Below are positions 19,108 to 27,498 of a stretch of DNA of 64,000 nucleotides, in pieces (position 1 is the first letter of the stretch; each line of letters opens with the position of its first letter). Position numbers and translations under genes: made by a program. Source of the stretch: Klebsiella quasipneumoniae subsp. quasipneumoniae (lineage in GTDB: Bacteria; Pseudomonadota; Gammaproteobacteria; Enterobacterales; Enterobacteriaceae); NCBI RefSeq assembly GCF_020525925.1, contig NZ_CP084876.1, forward strand, positions 1,922,001 to 1,986,000, given 5' to 3'. The notes under the pieces were generated by a model. The model was not told where the DNA came from, ran no database searches, and saw nothing but the letters and a program-made list of their open reading frames with translations.

Positions 19108-20235
19108 TTGAACTATCAGATGATCACCACCGACGATGGCCTGCGCGCTGTCTGCGAAGCGGCAAGCGCGGCCTCCGCCGTCGCTCTGGATACGGAATTT
19201 GTCCGTACCCGCACCTATTACCCGCAGCTGGGCCTGCTGCAGCTGTTCGACGGCCACCAGGTCTCTCTGATCGATCCCTTGACGATTAACGACTGGGCGC
19301 CGATGCGCGACCTGCTGCTCAATCCGGATGTGACCAAATACCTGCATGCCGGCAGCGAAGATTTAGAAGTCTTCCTCAACGCGTTCAACCTGATGCCGCA
19401 GCCGCTGATCGACACCCAGATCCTGGCGGCTTTCTGCGGTCGGCCGATGTCCTGGGGCTTTGCCTCGATGGTGGAAGAGTATTCCGGGGTCGCGCTGGAC
19501 AAAAGCGAATCCCGCACCGACTGGCTGGCGCGACCGCTAACCGAGCGTCAGTGTGAATACGCTGCGGCCGACGTCTGGTACCTGCTGCCGATCGCCAGCC
19601 AATTAATGGCGGAGACCGATCGCGCGGGCTGGCTATCGGCGGCACTGGACGAATGTCGCCTGATGCAGCAGCGCCGTCAGGAGGTGGTCGACCCGGCCGA
19701 GGCCTGGCGCGATATCGGCAACGCCTGGCAGCTGCGTACCCGCCAGCTGGGCTGCCTGCAGCTGCTGGCGGAGTGGCGTCTGCGCAAAGCGCGTGAGCGC
19801 GACCTGGCGGTGAACTTTGTGGTGCGGGAAGAGCATCTGTGGAGCGTGGCGCGCTATATGCCCACCAGCCTCGGCGAGCTCGACAGCCTCGGGTTGTCCG
19901 GTAGCGAAATTCGCTTCCATGGCAAAACGCTGATCGGCCTGGTCGAGAAAGCCCAGGCGCTGCCGGAGTCGTCGCTGCCGGCGCCGCTGCAGAATCTGAT
20001 CGACATGCCGGGCTACCGCAAAGCCTTTAAAGAGATTAAAGCGCTGGTGCAGGAAGTGAGCGCGGAGAAGGGCGTAAGCGCGGAGCTGCTGGCGTCGCGT
20101 CGACAGATCAACCAGCTGCTGAACTGGCACTGGCAGCTGAAAACGCAGGCCGCTGAACCTGAGCTGATTTCCGGTTGGCGTGGTGAGCAAATGGGCGAAC
20201 GGCTGATGACGCTGTTAAACGACTATCCGCGCTAG
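19108..20235 (+). CDS. rnd: Ribonuclease D
   Basis: 3'-5' exoribonuclease that trims tRNA and other small RNA precursors. The 375-residue protein has a DEDD-type exonuclease domain at about residues 1-200 (ALDTEFVRTRTYY with Asp/Glu of motif Exo I, HAGSEDLEVF Exo II, ECEYAAADVWYL-type Exo III as CEYAAADVWYL) and two HRDC helical domains behind it. The start codon is TTG at 19108 (encoding MNYQMITTDD), as in E. coli rnd, with only a weak AAGAGAG ribosome site, consistent with low expression. Confidence 0.95.
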   Translation: MNYQMITTDDGLRAVCEAASAASAVALDTEFVRTRTYYPQLGLLQLFDGHQVSLIDPLTINDWAPMRDLLLNPDVTKYLHAGSEDLEVFLNAFNLMPQPLIDTQILAAFCGRPMSWGFASMVEEYSGVALDKSESRTDWLARPLTERQCEYAAADVWYLLPIASQLMAETDRAGWLSAALDECRLMQQRRQEVVDPAEAWRDIGNAWQLRTRQLGCLQLLAEWRLRKARERDLAVNFVVREEHLWSVARYMPTSLGELDSLGLSGSEIRFHGKTLIGLVEKAQALPESSLPAPLQNLIDMPGYRKAFKEIKALVQEVSAEKGVSAELLASRRQINQLLNWHWQLKTQAAEPELISGWRGEQMGERLMTLLNDYPR

Positions 20236-20256
20236 CGGGCGGTCTGGTTCAGGCTA

Positions 20257-20295
20257 TAAAAAAACCGGCGGCGCGTGGCGTAGCCGGTTTTTTTT
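20257..20295. terminator. Bidirectional terminator between rnd and minE
   Basis: ACCGGC and GCCGGT arms are flanked by a run of seven A on the left and eight T on the right, so it can end both the rightward rnd and the leftward min transcripts. Confidence 0.85.
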
Positions 20296-20312
20296 CGGGA
20301 TGGAACAGCAGG

Positions 20313-20582
20313 TCAGGGTTTCGACTCTTCCGTTTCGGGTAGGGTCACGTTCAGCTCAAGAATAGAAATATCACCGTCCCGTTGCTCCAGCTGCACGCTG
20401 ACCATCTCCGGGTCGATCTGCACGTATTTACAGATCACTTCCAGGATATCTTTGCGCAACTGCGGCAGGTAATGCGGCTCCGCGTCCCCGCGGCGGCGCT
20501 CGGCGACGATGATTTGCAGGCGTTCTTTCGCAATATTAGCCGTGTTCTTTTTTCGCGAGAGAAAAAAGTCGAGTAAAGCCAT
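20313..20582 (-). CDS. minE: Cell division topological specificity factor MinE
   Basis: Drives pole-to-pole oscillation of MinCD by stimulating MinD ATPase and displacing MinC. The 89-residue protein has the N-terminal membrane-targeting helix ([12 protein letters not shown]), an anti-MinCD segment to about residue 31 and a dimeric topological specificity domain after it. It lies 3 bases downstream of the minD stop, at the end of the minCDE operon. Confidence 0.97.
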   Translation of the reverse strand: MALLDFFLSRKKNTANIAKERLQIIVAERRRGDAEPHYLPQLRKDILEVICKYVQIDPEMVSVQLEQRDGDISILELNVTLPETEESKP

Positions 20583-20585
20583 AAT

Positions 20586-21398
20586 TTATCCTCCGAACAG
20601 GCGTTTGAGGAATCCTTTCTTCTCTTCTTCAATGAAGCGGAAAGGGCGTTCTTCTCCGAGCAGACGTTCAACGGTATCGGCATAGGCTTTGCCTGCGTCC
20701 GACGCGGCATCGAGGATCACGGGCTCACCCTGGTTGGATGCGCGCAGGACTGACTGGTCTTCCGGGATCACGCCCACCAGGTTGATGCGCAGAATCTCCA
20801 GCACGTCTTCCATGCTCAGCATATCGCCTTTATTGACGCGGCCTGGATTGTAGCGGGTCAGCAGCAGGTGCTCTTTGATCGGCTCTTCGCCATTTTCCGC
20901 GCGGCGGGATTTGGAGGCGAGAATGCCAAGGATACGGTCGGAGTCGCGAACGGAGGAGACTTCCGGGTTGGTGGTGATAATGGCTTCATCAGCGAAATAG
21001 AGCGCCATCAGCGCACCGGTTTCAATGCCTGCCGGGGAATCACAGACGATGAAATCGAACTCCATCTTCTTCAGTTCTTCGAGAACTTTGTCGACGCCTT
21101 CGCGGGTCAGGGCGTCTTTATCCCGGGTCTGGGAAGCCGGGAGAATGTAGAGGTTTTCCGTGCGCTTATCTTTGATCAGCGCCTGGTTCAATGTGGCATC
21201 GCCCTGGATGACGTTGACGAAATCATAAACGACGCGACGTTCGCAGCCCATAATCAGGTCGAGGTTACGCAGGCCGATGTCGAAGTCGATAACGACGGTT
21301 TTCTTTCCCTTCTGGGCCAAACCTGTAGCGATGGCCGCGCTGGAGGTGGTCTTGCCAACGCCCCCTTTACCCGAAGTCACAACAATAATGCGTGCCAT
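20586..21398 (-). CDS. minD: Septum site-determining ATPase MinD
   Basis: Membrane-binding ParA-family ATPase of the Min system. Deviant Walker A GKGGVGKTT at residues 10-18, with the signature Lys11, Walker B-type VIDFDIGLRN and the C-terminal amphipathic membrane helix (EEKKGFLKRLFGG). The 270 residues equal E. coli MinD. Middle gene of the operon, 23 bases after minC. Confidence 0.98.
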   Translation of the reverse strand: MARIIVVTSGKGGVGKTTSSAAIATGLAQKGKKTVVIDFDIGLRNLDLIMGCERRVVYDFVNVIQGDATLNQALIKDKRTENLYILPASQTRDKDALTREGVDKVLEELKKMEFDFIVCDSPAGIETGALMALYFADEAIITTNPEVSSVRDSDRILGILASKSRRAENGEEPIKEHLLLTRYNPGRVNKGDMLSMEDVLEILRINLVGVIPEDQSVLRASNQGEPVILDAASDAGKAYADTVERLLGEERPFRFIEEEKKGFLKRLFGG

Positions 21399-21421
21399 AG
21401 AAATTCCTTGTTAAAAAGGGA

Positions 21422-22120
21422 TTAATTTAACGGTTGAATTGTCAAAGCGCTTTCGCCTAAACGCAGGCGTGCCGCTTTGCCATAAAATTCGGCCGGGATG
21501 TTATCGCTCAGCCAATATTCCCCGGCGATGGAGACCAGCTCCGCCGCAAGGTGGGTACAAAATATCTGGGCGTCTCTGTCGCCACCGGCGCCTGCCAATG
21601 CGCGTCCTCGCATCATGCCATATACATGGATATTGCCGTCAGCGATAAGTTCCGCGCCGGCACTCACATGATTTGTAACAATAAGATCACAGTGTGGCGC
21701 ATAAATGCGCTGACCGGAACGTACCGGCTGGTCAATCAAACGCGTTTTTGTGATCTGGTTAGCAACTGGCGGCGGCGGGGCAGGTTCGGACGGTGCCGGA
21801 CGAGGGGCTTTTTCTTTCCCTTCGGTTAATAACGGGATACCGGCGCGGTCGATTTCGGTTTTCAGGCGCGGGATTTTGCATCCGCTGACGCCCATAATAC
21901 GTAAACCGGTCGCGGCGATAGCCTCGTTGACGGCGCGCCATTCGACGCTCTCCTCGACGCTGGCGATATTCACCACCACCGGAGCATGGCGTAAAAAGGC
22001 GGGAGCCTGGGCGATTTTGTCTTCTAACGCCTGACGAATAACCTCGGGATTTGCATCGTGCAAATGAACGACAGATAACGTGAAGCTACTGCCTTTAAGT
22101 TCGATTGGCGTATTTGACAT
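21422..22120 (-). CDS. minC: Septum site-determining protein MinC
   Basis: FtsZ assembly inhibitor. The 232-residue protein has an N-terminal FtsZ-inhibiting domain (about 1-105), a Pro/Ala-rich linker ([11 protein letters not shown], about 115-130) and a C-terminal beta-helical dimerisation/MinD-binding domain containing [14 protein letters not shown]. Start at the ATG ending at 22120 ([10 protein letters not shown]), as in E. coli, with AAGGCCAGG immediately upstream; a longer frame would extend 32 residues with no homology. It is divergent from ycgL. Confidence 0.96.
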   Translation of the reverse strand: MSNTPIELKGSSFTLSVVHLHDANPEVIRQALEDKIAQAPAFLRHAPVVVNIASVEESVEWRAVNEAIAATGLRIMGVSGCKIPRLKTEIDRAGIPLLTEGKEKAPRPAPSEPAPPPPVANQITKTRLIDQPVRSGQRIYAPHCDLIVTNHVSAGAELIADGNIHVYGMMRGRALAGAGGDRDAQIFCTHLAAELVSIAGEYWLSDNIPAEFYGKAARLRLGESALTIQPLN

Positions 22121-22246
22121 CCTGGCCTTACTCAATTTGCTGTTTATCGACCGCCGAAGTGCGGTGATATTCCGAAGACTAAAAGGCATGTTATAGTCAC
22201 TCATATATTGAGGCAAGTGACCACGGGTCTAATTCCGAGTAAAACT

Positions 22247-22528
22247 ATGTTTTGTGTGATCTATCGAAGTACTAAACGTGAACAAACCTATTTATACGTT
22301 GAAAAAAAGGACGATTTCTCACGCGTTCCTGACGAGCTGATGCGCGGCTTCGGCACGCCGCAAATGGCGATGCTGCTGCCGCTGGATGGGCGCAAAAAAC
22401 TGGTTAACGCCGACCTCGAAAAAGTGAAACAGGCGTTAAGCGAACAGGGCTATTACCTGCAACTTCCTCCGCCGTCTGAAAATCTACTAAAGAAACACCT
22501 GGCGGAACAGGGGAAACAATCCGATTAA
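22247..22528 (+). CDS. ycgL: YcgL domain protein
   Basis: Cytoplasmic protein of 93 residues and unknown function with a compact alpha/beta YcgL fold, conserved beside min genes in many gammaproteobacteria. Start taken at the ATG at 22247 ([12 protein letters not shown]), where conservation begins; a TTG 13 codons upstream gives [12 protein letters not shown] and is less likely, though E. coli YcgL also carries a short N-terminal extension. It is followed by ycgM after 16 bases, in the same direction. Confidence 0.88.
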   Translation: MFCVIYRSTKREQTYLYVEKKDDFSRVPDELMRGFGTPQMAMLLPLDGRKKLVNADLEKVKQALSEQGYYLQLPPPSENLLKKHLAEQGKQSD

Positions 22529-22544
22529 CCCACGAGGGAAAATA

Positions 22545-23204
22545 ATGTACCAACATCATAACTGGCAGGGAGCGCTCCTGGATTATCCGGTGAGCAAAGT
22601 GGTTTGCGTCGGCAGTAATTATGCAAAGCACATCAAGGAAATGGGCAGTGCGACGCCGGAAGAGCCGGTGCTGTTTATTAAACCTGAGAGCGCGCTGTGC
22701 GATCTCCGTCAGCCGTTGGTGCTTCCTGAGGGGCTGGGCTCGGTGCATCACGAAGTCGAGCTGGCGGTGCTGATCGGCGGTACGCTGCGTCAGGCGACGG
22801 AAGAGCATGTGCAGAAAGGGATTGCCGGCTATGGCGTCGCATTGGATCTCACCCTGCGCGACCTGCAGGCGAAGATGAAAAAGGCCGGACAGCCGTGGGA
22901 AAAGGCCAAAGGCTTCGATAACGCCTGTCCGATCTCCGGCTTTATTCCGGCCGCCGAGTTCCACGGCGACCCGCAGAATACGCCGTTAAGCCTGAAGATT
23001 AACGGCGAGGTGCGCCAGCAGGGCACCACCGCCGACATGATCCATCAGATCGTGCCGCTGATCGCCTATATGTCGCGCTTCTTTACTCTCAAAGCCGGGG
23101 ACGTGATCCTCACCGGCACCCCGGAAGGGGTAGGGCCGCTGCACAGCGGCGACGAGCTGGTGGTCGGCTTCAACGGCCTGTCGCTCACCACCCGGGTACT
23201 GTAA
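22545..23204 (+). CDS. ycgM: Fumarylacetoacetate hydrolase-family protein YcgM
   Basis: Member of the FAH superfamily (acylpyruvase or oxaloacetate-tautomerase-like), cytoplasmic, metal-dependent. The 219-residue protein shows the metal-binding acidic set in HHEVELAVLIG and the conserved VALDLTLRDLQ, KGFDNACPISGF and LTGTPEGVGPL stretches. Physiological substrate not settled from sequence. ATG after a GAGGGAAAATA ribosome region, co-directional with ycgL. Confidence 0.92.
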   Translation: MYQHHNWQGALLDYPVSKVVCVGSNYAKHIKEMGSATPEEPVLFIKPESALCDLRQPLVLPEGLGSVHHEVELAVLIGGTLRQATEEHVQKGIAGYGVALDLTLRDLQAKMKKAGQPWEKAKGFDNACPISGFIPAAEFHGDPQNTPLSLKINGEVRQQGTTADMIHQIVPLIAYMSRFFTLKAGDVILTGTPEGVGPLHSGDELVVGFNGLSLTTRVL

Positions 23205-23211
23205 GCGCGGT

Positions 23212-23236
23212 TTGCCGCCTTTTGGGGCGGCAAAAC
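23212..23236. terminator. Stem-loop after ycgM
   Basis: TTTGCCGCC and GGCGGCAAA arms form a 9-bp stem around a small loop (TTTTGG region). No clear T-run follows, so termination strength is uncertain. Confidence 0.5.
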
Positions 23237-23265
23237 TTGCATCGTCGTGCCAGACTGGTTATAAG
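23237..23265 (+). promoter_or_regulatory. Sigma-70 type promoter of ycgN
   Basis: TTGCAT and TATAAG are spaced 17 bases apart, about 35 bases before the ycgN start. Assigned by eye. Confidence 0.55.
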
Positions 23266-23298
23266 GTGCACCCTTAACTGGCAACGACGGACACTTCG

Positions 23299-23745
23299 AT
23301 GAGCGAACAACCTTTCTGGCAACAAAAAACCCTGGATGACATGACCGACGCGGAGTGGGAATCGCTGTGTGACGGTTGCGGCCAGTGCTGCCTGCATAAG
23401 CTGATGGATGAAGATACCGATGAGATCTACTTCACCAACGTCGCCTGCCGTCAGCTCAATATCAAAACCTGCCAGTGCCGTAACTACGAGCGTCGCTTCG
23501 AATATGAGCCGGACTGCATCAAGCTCACGCGCGAAAATCTGCCGACTTTCGAATGGCTGCCGCCGACCTGCGCCTATCGCCTGCTGGCGGAAGGCAAGCC
23601 TCTGCCGGCCTGGCACCCGCTGCTGACCGGCTCAAAAGCGGCGATGCACGGCGAACGCATCTCCGTCCGTCATATTGCGGTGCCCGAGTCCACCGTTGTC
23701 GACTGGCAGGACCACATCCTTAATCTGCCTGACAGGGCGCGGTAA
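23299..23745 (+). CDS. ycgN: YcgN, UPF0260 cysteine-cluster protein
   Basis: Cytoplasmic protein of 148 residues from the YkgJ/YcgN CxxCxxxCC family, thought to bind zinc or iron; function unknown. Eight or so cysteines, including CDGCGQCC near residues 28-35, [12 protein letters not shown], a further Cys before IKLTRENLP and PPTCAYR. Own promoter likely. It converges with the YeaR-like gene with 6 bases between stops. Confidence 0.9.
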   Translation: MSEQPFWQQKTLDDMTDAEWESLCDGCGQCCLHKLMDEDTDEIYFTNVACRQLNIKTCQCRNYERRFEYEPDCIKLTRENLPTFEWLPPTCAYRLLAEGKPLPAWHPLLTGSKAAMHGERISVRHIAVPESTVVDWQDHILNLPDRAR

Positions 23746-23751
23746 GCGCCG

Positions 23752-24096
23752 TCACGCTTTTTTCGCGTGGAACAGCCCGTTTTCACCGTCGGTTTCATCC
23801 GCCACCCAGAAGTGAATATTGAAGCGGGCATCGTCGCTGAGTTCGACGCGGTGCCAGTACTGCGGCGGACTGGCGGCAAACTGCCCGGCATGAATGACGA
23901 CTTTTTTCTCCGGCTCCGTCGCCTGTTCATTGGCAAAACCGTAATAGGTCACCGTACCTTCCATGACGCACAGCTGACCGAAGACGCCGGCTGCGGTGTT
24001 GTGGTGGCTCAGCAGGGCGGCGGGGACGTTCTCTTTGGTAAAGAACGGGGTGGAGCGTTTAACTTTCCAGTCTGCGGGGATCAGTAAAGATGACAT
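23752..24096 (-). CDS. YeaR-like DUF1971 cupin protein under NsrR-type control
   Basis: Small cupin-fold protein of 114 residues similar to E. coli YeaR (RSTPFW/F start, GTVTYYGFANE, AGQFAASPPQYWH and the FNIHFWVA strand). YeaR is induced by nitrate and nitric oxide; its biochemical role is not established. Start set at the ATG ending at 24096, behind ACAGGAGCT; the longer frame runs through the operator. A near-perfect NsrR-like palindrome lies 22 bases upstream, which fits nitrosative-stress control. It stands alone here, without the yoaG partner seen in E. coli. Confidence 0.85.
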   Translation of the reverse strand: MSSLLIPADWKVKRSTPFFTKENVPAALLSHHNTAAGVFGQLCVMEGTVTYYGFANEQATEPEKKVVIHAGQFAASPPQYWHRVELSDDARFNIHFWVADETDGENGLFHAKKA

Positions 24097-24118
24097 GTGA
24101 GCTCCTGTGGGGCTATAT

Positions 24119-24141
24119 AAGATGTATTTAATATGCATCTT
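24119..24141. promoter_or_regulatory. NsrR-type operator
   Basis: A 23-base palindrome has arms AAGATGTAT and ATGCATCTT around a TTTAA centre. This fits the enterobacterial NsrR pattern (AAGATGYATTT with its mirror), known upstream of hmp, ytfE, hcp and yeaR. It lies just upstream of the YeaR-like gene. Confidence 0.82.
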
Positions 24142-24197
24142 TTGATGGCCGTGGTCAACCGCAGACAGGAAACGATTCAGCGATGAACAGCAGGCAC

Positions 24198-24222
24198 AAA
24201 AAAACGCCCCGGAGGGCGTTTC
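24198..24222 (-). terminator. Intrinsic terminator after dsbB
   Basis: Leftward reading gives AACGCCCT and a complementary GGGGCGTT arm followed by seven T residues. Confidence 0.85.
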
Positions 24223-24246
24223 ATGATGCGCGGGACTCACAGCGGC

Positions 24247-24777
24247 TTAGCGGCCAAACAGATCGCGCTTTTTCGCTTTAAAAGGCTGAGCAACGATCAC
24301 CAGGATAGCCACCACCAGATAGGCCGCGAAAATGCCCACCAGCCATTGCGGCATCTCCAGCGACAGGAACTGCCACTGGCGTACCGAACAGTCGCCGGAC
24401 GCGACAAACACCTGCGGCAACCATTTATCCAGCGGCAGCCAGCTCGGGAAGCGGGCGGCGAAATCACAGGTTTGGAACGGCGATGGGTGCAACTGGATCA
24501 TCGTATGTTCCCACGCCAGCTGCAGCCCACGTACCGCGCTGTACAGCCAAATCAGCATGGCGACATAGCGCAGCGGCGTTTTGGGGGCAATGGCGCCCAC
24601 CAGCCCCGCGCCCATGATGCCAAACAGGGCGCAGCGTTCATAAATGCACATCACACACGGCTGCAGCAGCATCACGTGCTGGAACCACAGCGCGACGAGT
24701 TCGAGAATGAACGCGGTCAATGCCATCAGGAGCCAGGCGCCGCGTCCCCGCGAGCACTGGTTTAAATATTGCAACAT
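24247..24777 (-). CDS. dsbB: Disulfide bond formation protein DsbB
   Basis: Quinone-dependent oxidase of DsbA in the inner membrane. The 176-residue protein has four membrane helices. All four essential cysteines are present at the E. coli positions: Cys41 and Cys44 in [11 protein letters not shown], Cys104 in FQTCDF and Cys130 in SGDCSV. The start is the second of two nearby ATGs (ending at 24777): the AGGGA ribosome site lies 7 bases from it but only 1 base from the first. Monocistronic, with its own terminator. Confidence 0.97.
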   Translation of the reverse strand: MLQYLNQCSRGRGAWLLMALTAFILELVALWFQHVMLLQPCVMCIYERCALFGIMGAGLVGAIAPKTPLRYVAMLIWLYSAVRGLQLAWEHTMIQLHPSPFQTCDFAARFPSWLPLDKWLPQVFVASGDCSVRQWQFLSLEMPQWLVGIFAAYLVVAILVIVAQPFKAKKRDLFGR

Positions 24778-24876
24778 AATCATTTCCCTGGAAGATGCTA
24801 AATCATGGCAGTGTAAACGAAAACCGAACCGACGCCAGCGGCCCGGCGGAAAATATTACGTAACTGGTTATTGAAT

Positions 24877-24896
24877 CGCCCGGGCGAACCCGGGCG
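24877..24896 (-). terminator. UUCG-capped hairpin after nhaB
   Basis: CGCCCGGG and CCCGGGCG form an 8-bp all-GC stem whose loop reads TTCG on the leftward strand, a very stable tetraloop. No T-run follows, so it may be an RNA-protecting hairpin rather than a strict terminator. Confidence 0.55.
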
Positions 24897-24905
24897 ACGG
24901 GTGGA

Positions 24906-26456
24906 TCAGGGCAGGGTGGGGGTAACCAGCCAGCCGTGAGCCAGCAACCATTCGGTGACCGGCATCAGGGTGAACTCGACGCACAGCAGGCCGACCAGCG
25001 TCAGCACGAGGGTGTAGGGCAGAGCCATCCACACCATGCGGCCATAGGAGAGCCGGATAAGCGGCGCCAGCGCGGAAGTCAGCAGGAAGAGGAATGCCGC
25101 CTGGCCGTTCGGGGTGGCCACTGACGGCAGGTTGGTGCCGGTATTGATCGCCACCGCCAGCATCTCAAACTGCTTCAGGCTGATGGCGCCATGCTCGAGG
25201 GCGGTTTTCGCTTCGTTGATGTAGACCGTACCGACAAAAACGTTATCCGAGATGGACGACAGCAGGCCGTTAAACAGATAAAACAGCGACAGCTGCGCGT
25301 GCGGCGAGGCCTGCAGAACAAACTCGATGACCGGCGTGAACAGCTGCTGGTCGATGATCACCGCCACGACGGCAAAGAATACCGTCAGCAGCGCGGTGAA
25401 GGGCAACGCCTCGGTGAACGCCTTGCCAATCGCATGTTCATCGGTCACGCCGGTAAAGGTGGTAGCGAGAATGATCACCGACAGGCCAATGAGGCCGACT
25501 TCGGCAAGGTGCAATGCGAGGGCTGCGATCAGCCAGACGCCAATCAGCGCCTGGGCAATCAGCCGCAGCCGTTCCTGACGACTGCGCTGCGCGCGGCTGC
25601 GATCGTCAAAGTCCTGCAGCACCTTTCGGACCGTCGGCGGCAGCGGTTCGCCGTAGCCAAACAGGCGATACTTTTCCACCAGCAGACAGGTCAGCAGCCC
25701 GCAGACCAGCACCGGCAGCGTGATGGGCGACATGCGAATGAAGAATTCGCCAAAATGCCAGCCCGCCGCTTTGGCGATAATTAAGTTTTGCGGCTCGCCG
25801 ACCATGGTCATGACGCCGCCGAGCGCGGTACCGACGCCGGCGTGCATCATCAGGCTGCGCAGAAAACCGCGGAACTGCTCCAGCACCTCGCGGTAGTGCT
25901 GATCGATATGGCTGTCGTCCTGCACATCGCTATCGTCGGGGCGCGCCGAGGCGACGCGGTGATAGATGCCGTAAAACCCGACGGCGACGCTAATCACCAC
26001 CGCCACCACGGTGAGCGCATCGAGAAAGGCGGAGAGGAAGGCGGCGGCCAGGCAGAAGGCCAGCGACAGCAGCATTTTGCTGCGGATGCCGAGCAGCAGG
26101 CGCGTAAAGACGAAGAGCAGCAGCTGCTTCATAAAGTAGATGCCCGCCACCATGAACATCAGCAGGAGCAGCACTTCCAGGTTGCTGGCGATCTCATCCC
26201 GCACATGACCCGGGCTGGTCATGCCGATCAGCACCGCTTCAAATGCCAGCAGCCCCCCCGGCAGCAGTGGATAGCACTTCAGCGCCATGGCGAGGGTAAA
26301 GATAAACTCAACCACCAGCAGCCAGCCGGCGACAAACGGCGCTAAGGCGAACACCAGCGGATTGATGATTAAGAAAATAATTAATGCCAGCTTGTACCAG
26401 TCAGGCGACTGGCCAAGAAAATTGCGCCACAGCGCGCGGCCATAAGAAATTTCCAC
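24906..26456 (-). CDS. nhaB: Na+/H+ antiporter NhaB
   Basis: Inner-membrane Na+/H+ antiporter of the NhaB family; keeps cytoplasmic sodium low and supports growth at neutral to alkaline pH. The 516-residue protein has about 12 membrane segments, with conserved [21 protein letters not shown] and [11 protein letters not shown] and an [19 protein letters not shown] region. Start taken at the GTG ending at 26456 (encoding [10 protein letters not shown], as in E. coli) 7 bases after AAGGA; a TTG seven codons earlier is not supported by homology. It is divergent from fadR. Confidence 0.94.
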   Translation of the reverse strand: MEISYGRALWRNFLGQSPDWYKLALIIFLIINPLVFALAPFVAGWLLVVEFIFTLAMALKCYPLLPGGLLAFEAVLIGMTSPGHVRDEIASNLEVLLLLMFMVAGIYFMKQLLLFVFTRLLLGIRSKMLLSLAFCLAAAFLSAFLDALTVVAVVISVAVGFYGIYHRVASARPDDSDVQDDSHIDQHYREVLEQFRGFLRSLMMHAGVGTALGGVMTMVGEPQNLIIAKAAGWHFGEFFIRMSPITLPVLVCGLLTCLLVEKYRLFGYGEPLPPTVRKVLQDFDDRSRAQRSRQERLRLIAQALIGVWLIAALALHLAEVGLIGLSVIILATTFTGVTDEHAIGKAFTEALPFTALLTVFFAVVAVIIDQQLFTPVIEFVLQASPHAQLSLFYLFNGLLSSISDNVFVGTVYINEAKTALEHGAISLKQFEMLAVAINTGTNLPSVATPNGQAAFLFLLTSALAPLIRLSYGRMVWMALPYTLVLTLVGLLCVEFTLMPVTEWLLAHGWLVTPTLP

Positions 26457-26655
26457 GACAGAATCCTTCCCCGTCAATTAGTACATGATTTTGTGCGTAA
26501 CGATTGGCAAGAGTATCAGCTGAGCAAAATGAGAAGCAACTTTCTTCGCAGCGCGGCGGCGGTTACGGGAGAGAAGGAAAAGCGTAAAGTAAAAACGGAA
26601 AATGAAACGGCGATCCCTTTTTAATTCACTTGCGATGCTATCTGCGCTATAGCGG

Positions 26656-26672
26656 CTCTGGTATGATGAGTG
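26656..26672. promoter_or_regulatory. FadR autoregulatory operator
   Basis: CTCTGGTATGATGAGTG matches the fadR self-operator of E. coli (TCTGGTATGATGAGTCC). It contains a TATGAT -10-like hexamer, 33 bases before the fadR start. Confidence 0.75.
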
Positions 26673-26704
26673 CAATTGCAACAATGTGTAATGGAAATAT
26701 TATT

Positions 26705-27424
26705 ATGGTCATTAAGGCGCAGAGCCCTGCGGGTTTCGCGGAAGAGTATATCATTGAGAGCATCTGGAATAACCGCTTCCCACCTGGATCGATTCTCCCC
26801 GCTGAACGCGAGCTTTCTGAGCTGATCGGTGTCACCCGCACCACTCTGCGCGAAGTGTTGCAGCGTCTGGCGCGTGACGGCTGGTTGACCATTCAGCACG
26901 GCAAACCCACCAAAGTGAACAACTTCTGGGAGACCTCCGGGCTGAATATCCTTGAAACGCTGGCGCGTCTCGATCACGACAGCGTCCCGCAGCTGATTGA
27001 TAACCTGCTCTCCGTGCGCACCAATATTTCCACGATTTTTATTCGCACCGCGTTCCGTCAGCATCCGGATAAAGCGCTGGCGGTGCTGGACAGCGCCCGG
27101 GAAGTGGAAGATCACGCCGACGCCTTCGCCGACCTCGATTACAACATTTTCCGCGGTCTGGCGTTCGCCTCCGGCAATCCGATCTATGGTCTGATCCTCA
27201 ACGGCATGAAGGGGCTGTATACCCGCATTGGCCGCCACTATTTCTCCAGCCCGGAAGCGCGCAGCCTGGCGCTGGGCTTTTATCATCAGCTGGCGAAGGT
27301 GTGCGAAGGCGGCCTGCACGATCAGGTGTATGAGCTGGTTCGTCGCTACGGCCATGACAGCGGCGAGATCTGGCACCGGATGCAGAAATCGCTGCCCGGC
27401 GATTTAGCCATGAATGTGCGTTAA
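26705..27424 (+). CDS. fadR: Fatty acid metabolism regulator FadR
   Basis: GntR-family regulator that represses fad genes (fadD in this window) and activates fabA/fabB; long-chain acyl-CoA releases it from DNA. The 239-residue protein has a winged-helix domain at about 1-75 ([22 protein letters not shown]) and an all-helical acyl-CoA-binding domain after it. Start at ATG 26705 ([15 protein letters not shown]), as in E. coli; upstream in-frame starts lie inside the operator. Confidence 0.97.
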   Translation: MVIKAQSPAGFAEEYIIESIWNNRFPPGSILPAERELSELIGVTRTTLREVLQRLARDGWLTIQHGKPTKVNNFWETSGLNILETLARLDHDSVPQLIDNLLSVRTNISTIFIRTAFRQHPDKALAVLDSAREVEDHADAFADLDYNIFRGLAFASGNPIYGLILNGMKGLYTRIGRHYFSSPEARSLALGFYHQLAKVCEGGLHDQVYELVRRYGHDSGEIWHRMQKSLPGDLAMNVR

Positions 27425-27453
27425 GCTGGCTATTCGCCATCGATAAACACAAT

Positions 27454-27484
27454 AAGGGGGCCGATGGCCCCCTTCGTCGTTTTA
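27454..27484. terminator. Terminator between converging fadR and ycgB
   Basis: AAGGGGGCC and GGCCCCCTT form a 9-bp perfect stem around GAT, followed by CGTCGTTTT rightward. A short A-rich tract precedes it, so it may work in both directions. Confidence 0.75.
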
Positions 27485-27498
27485 TACGTCCCGTAAAG

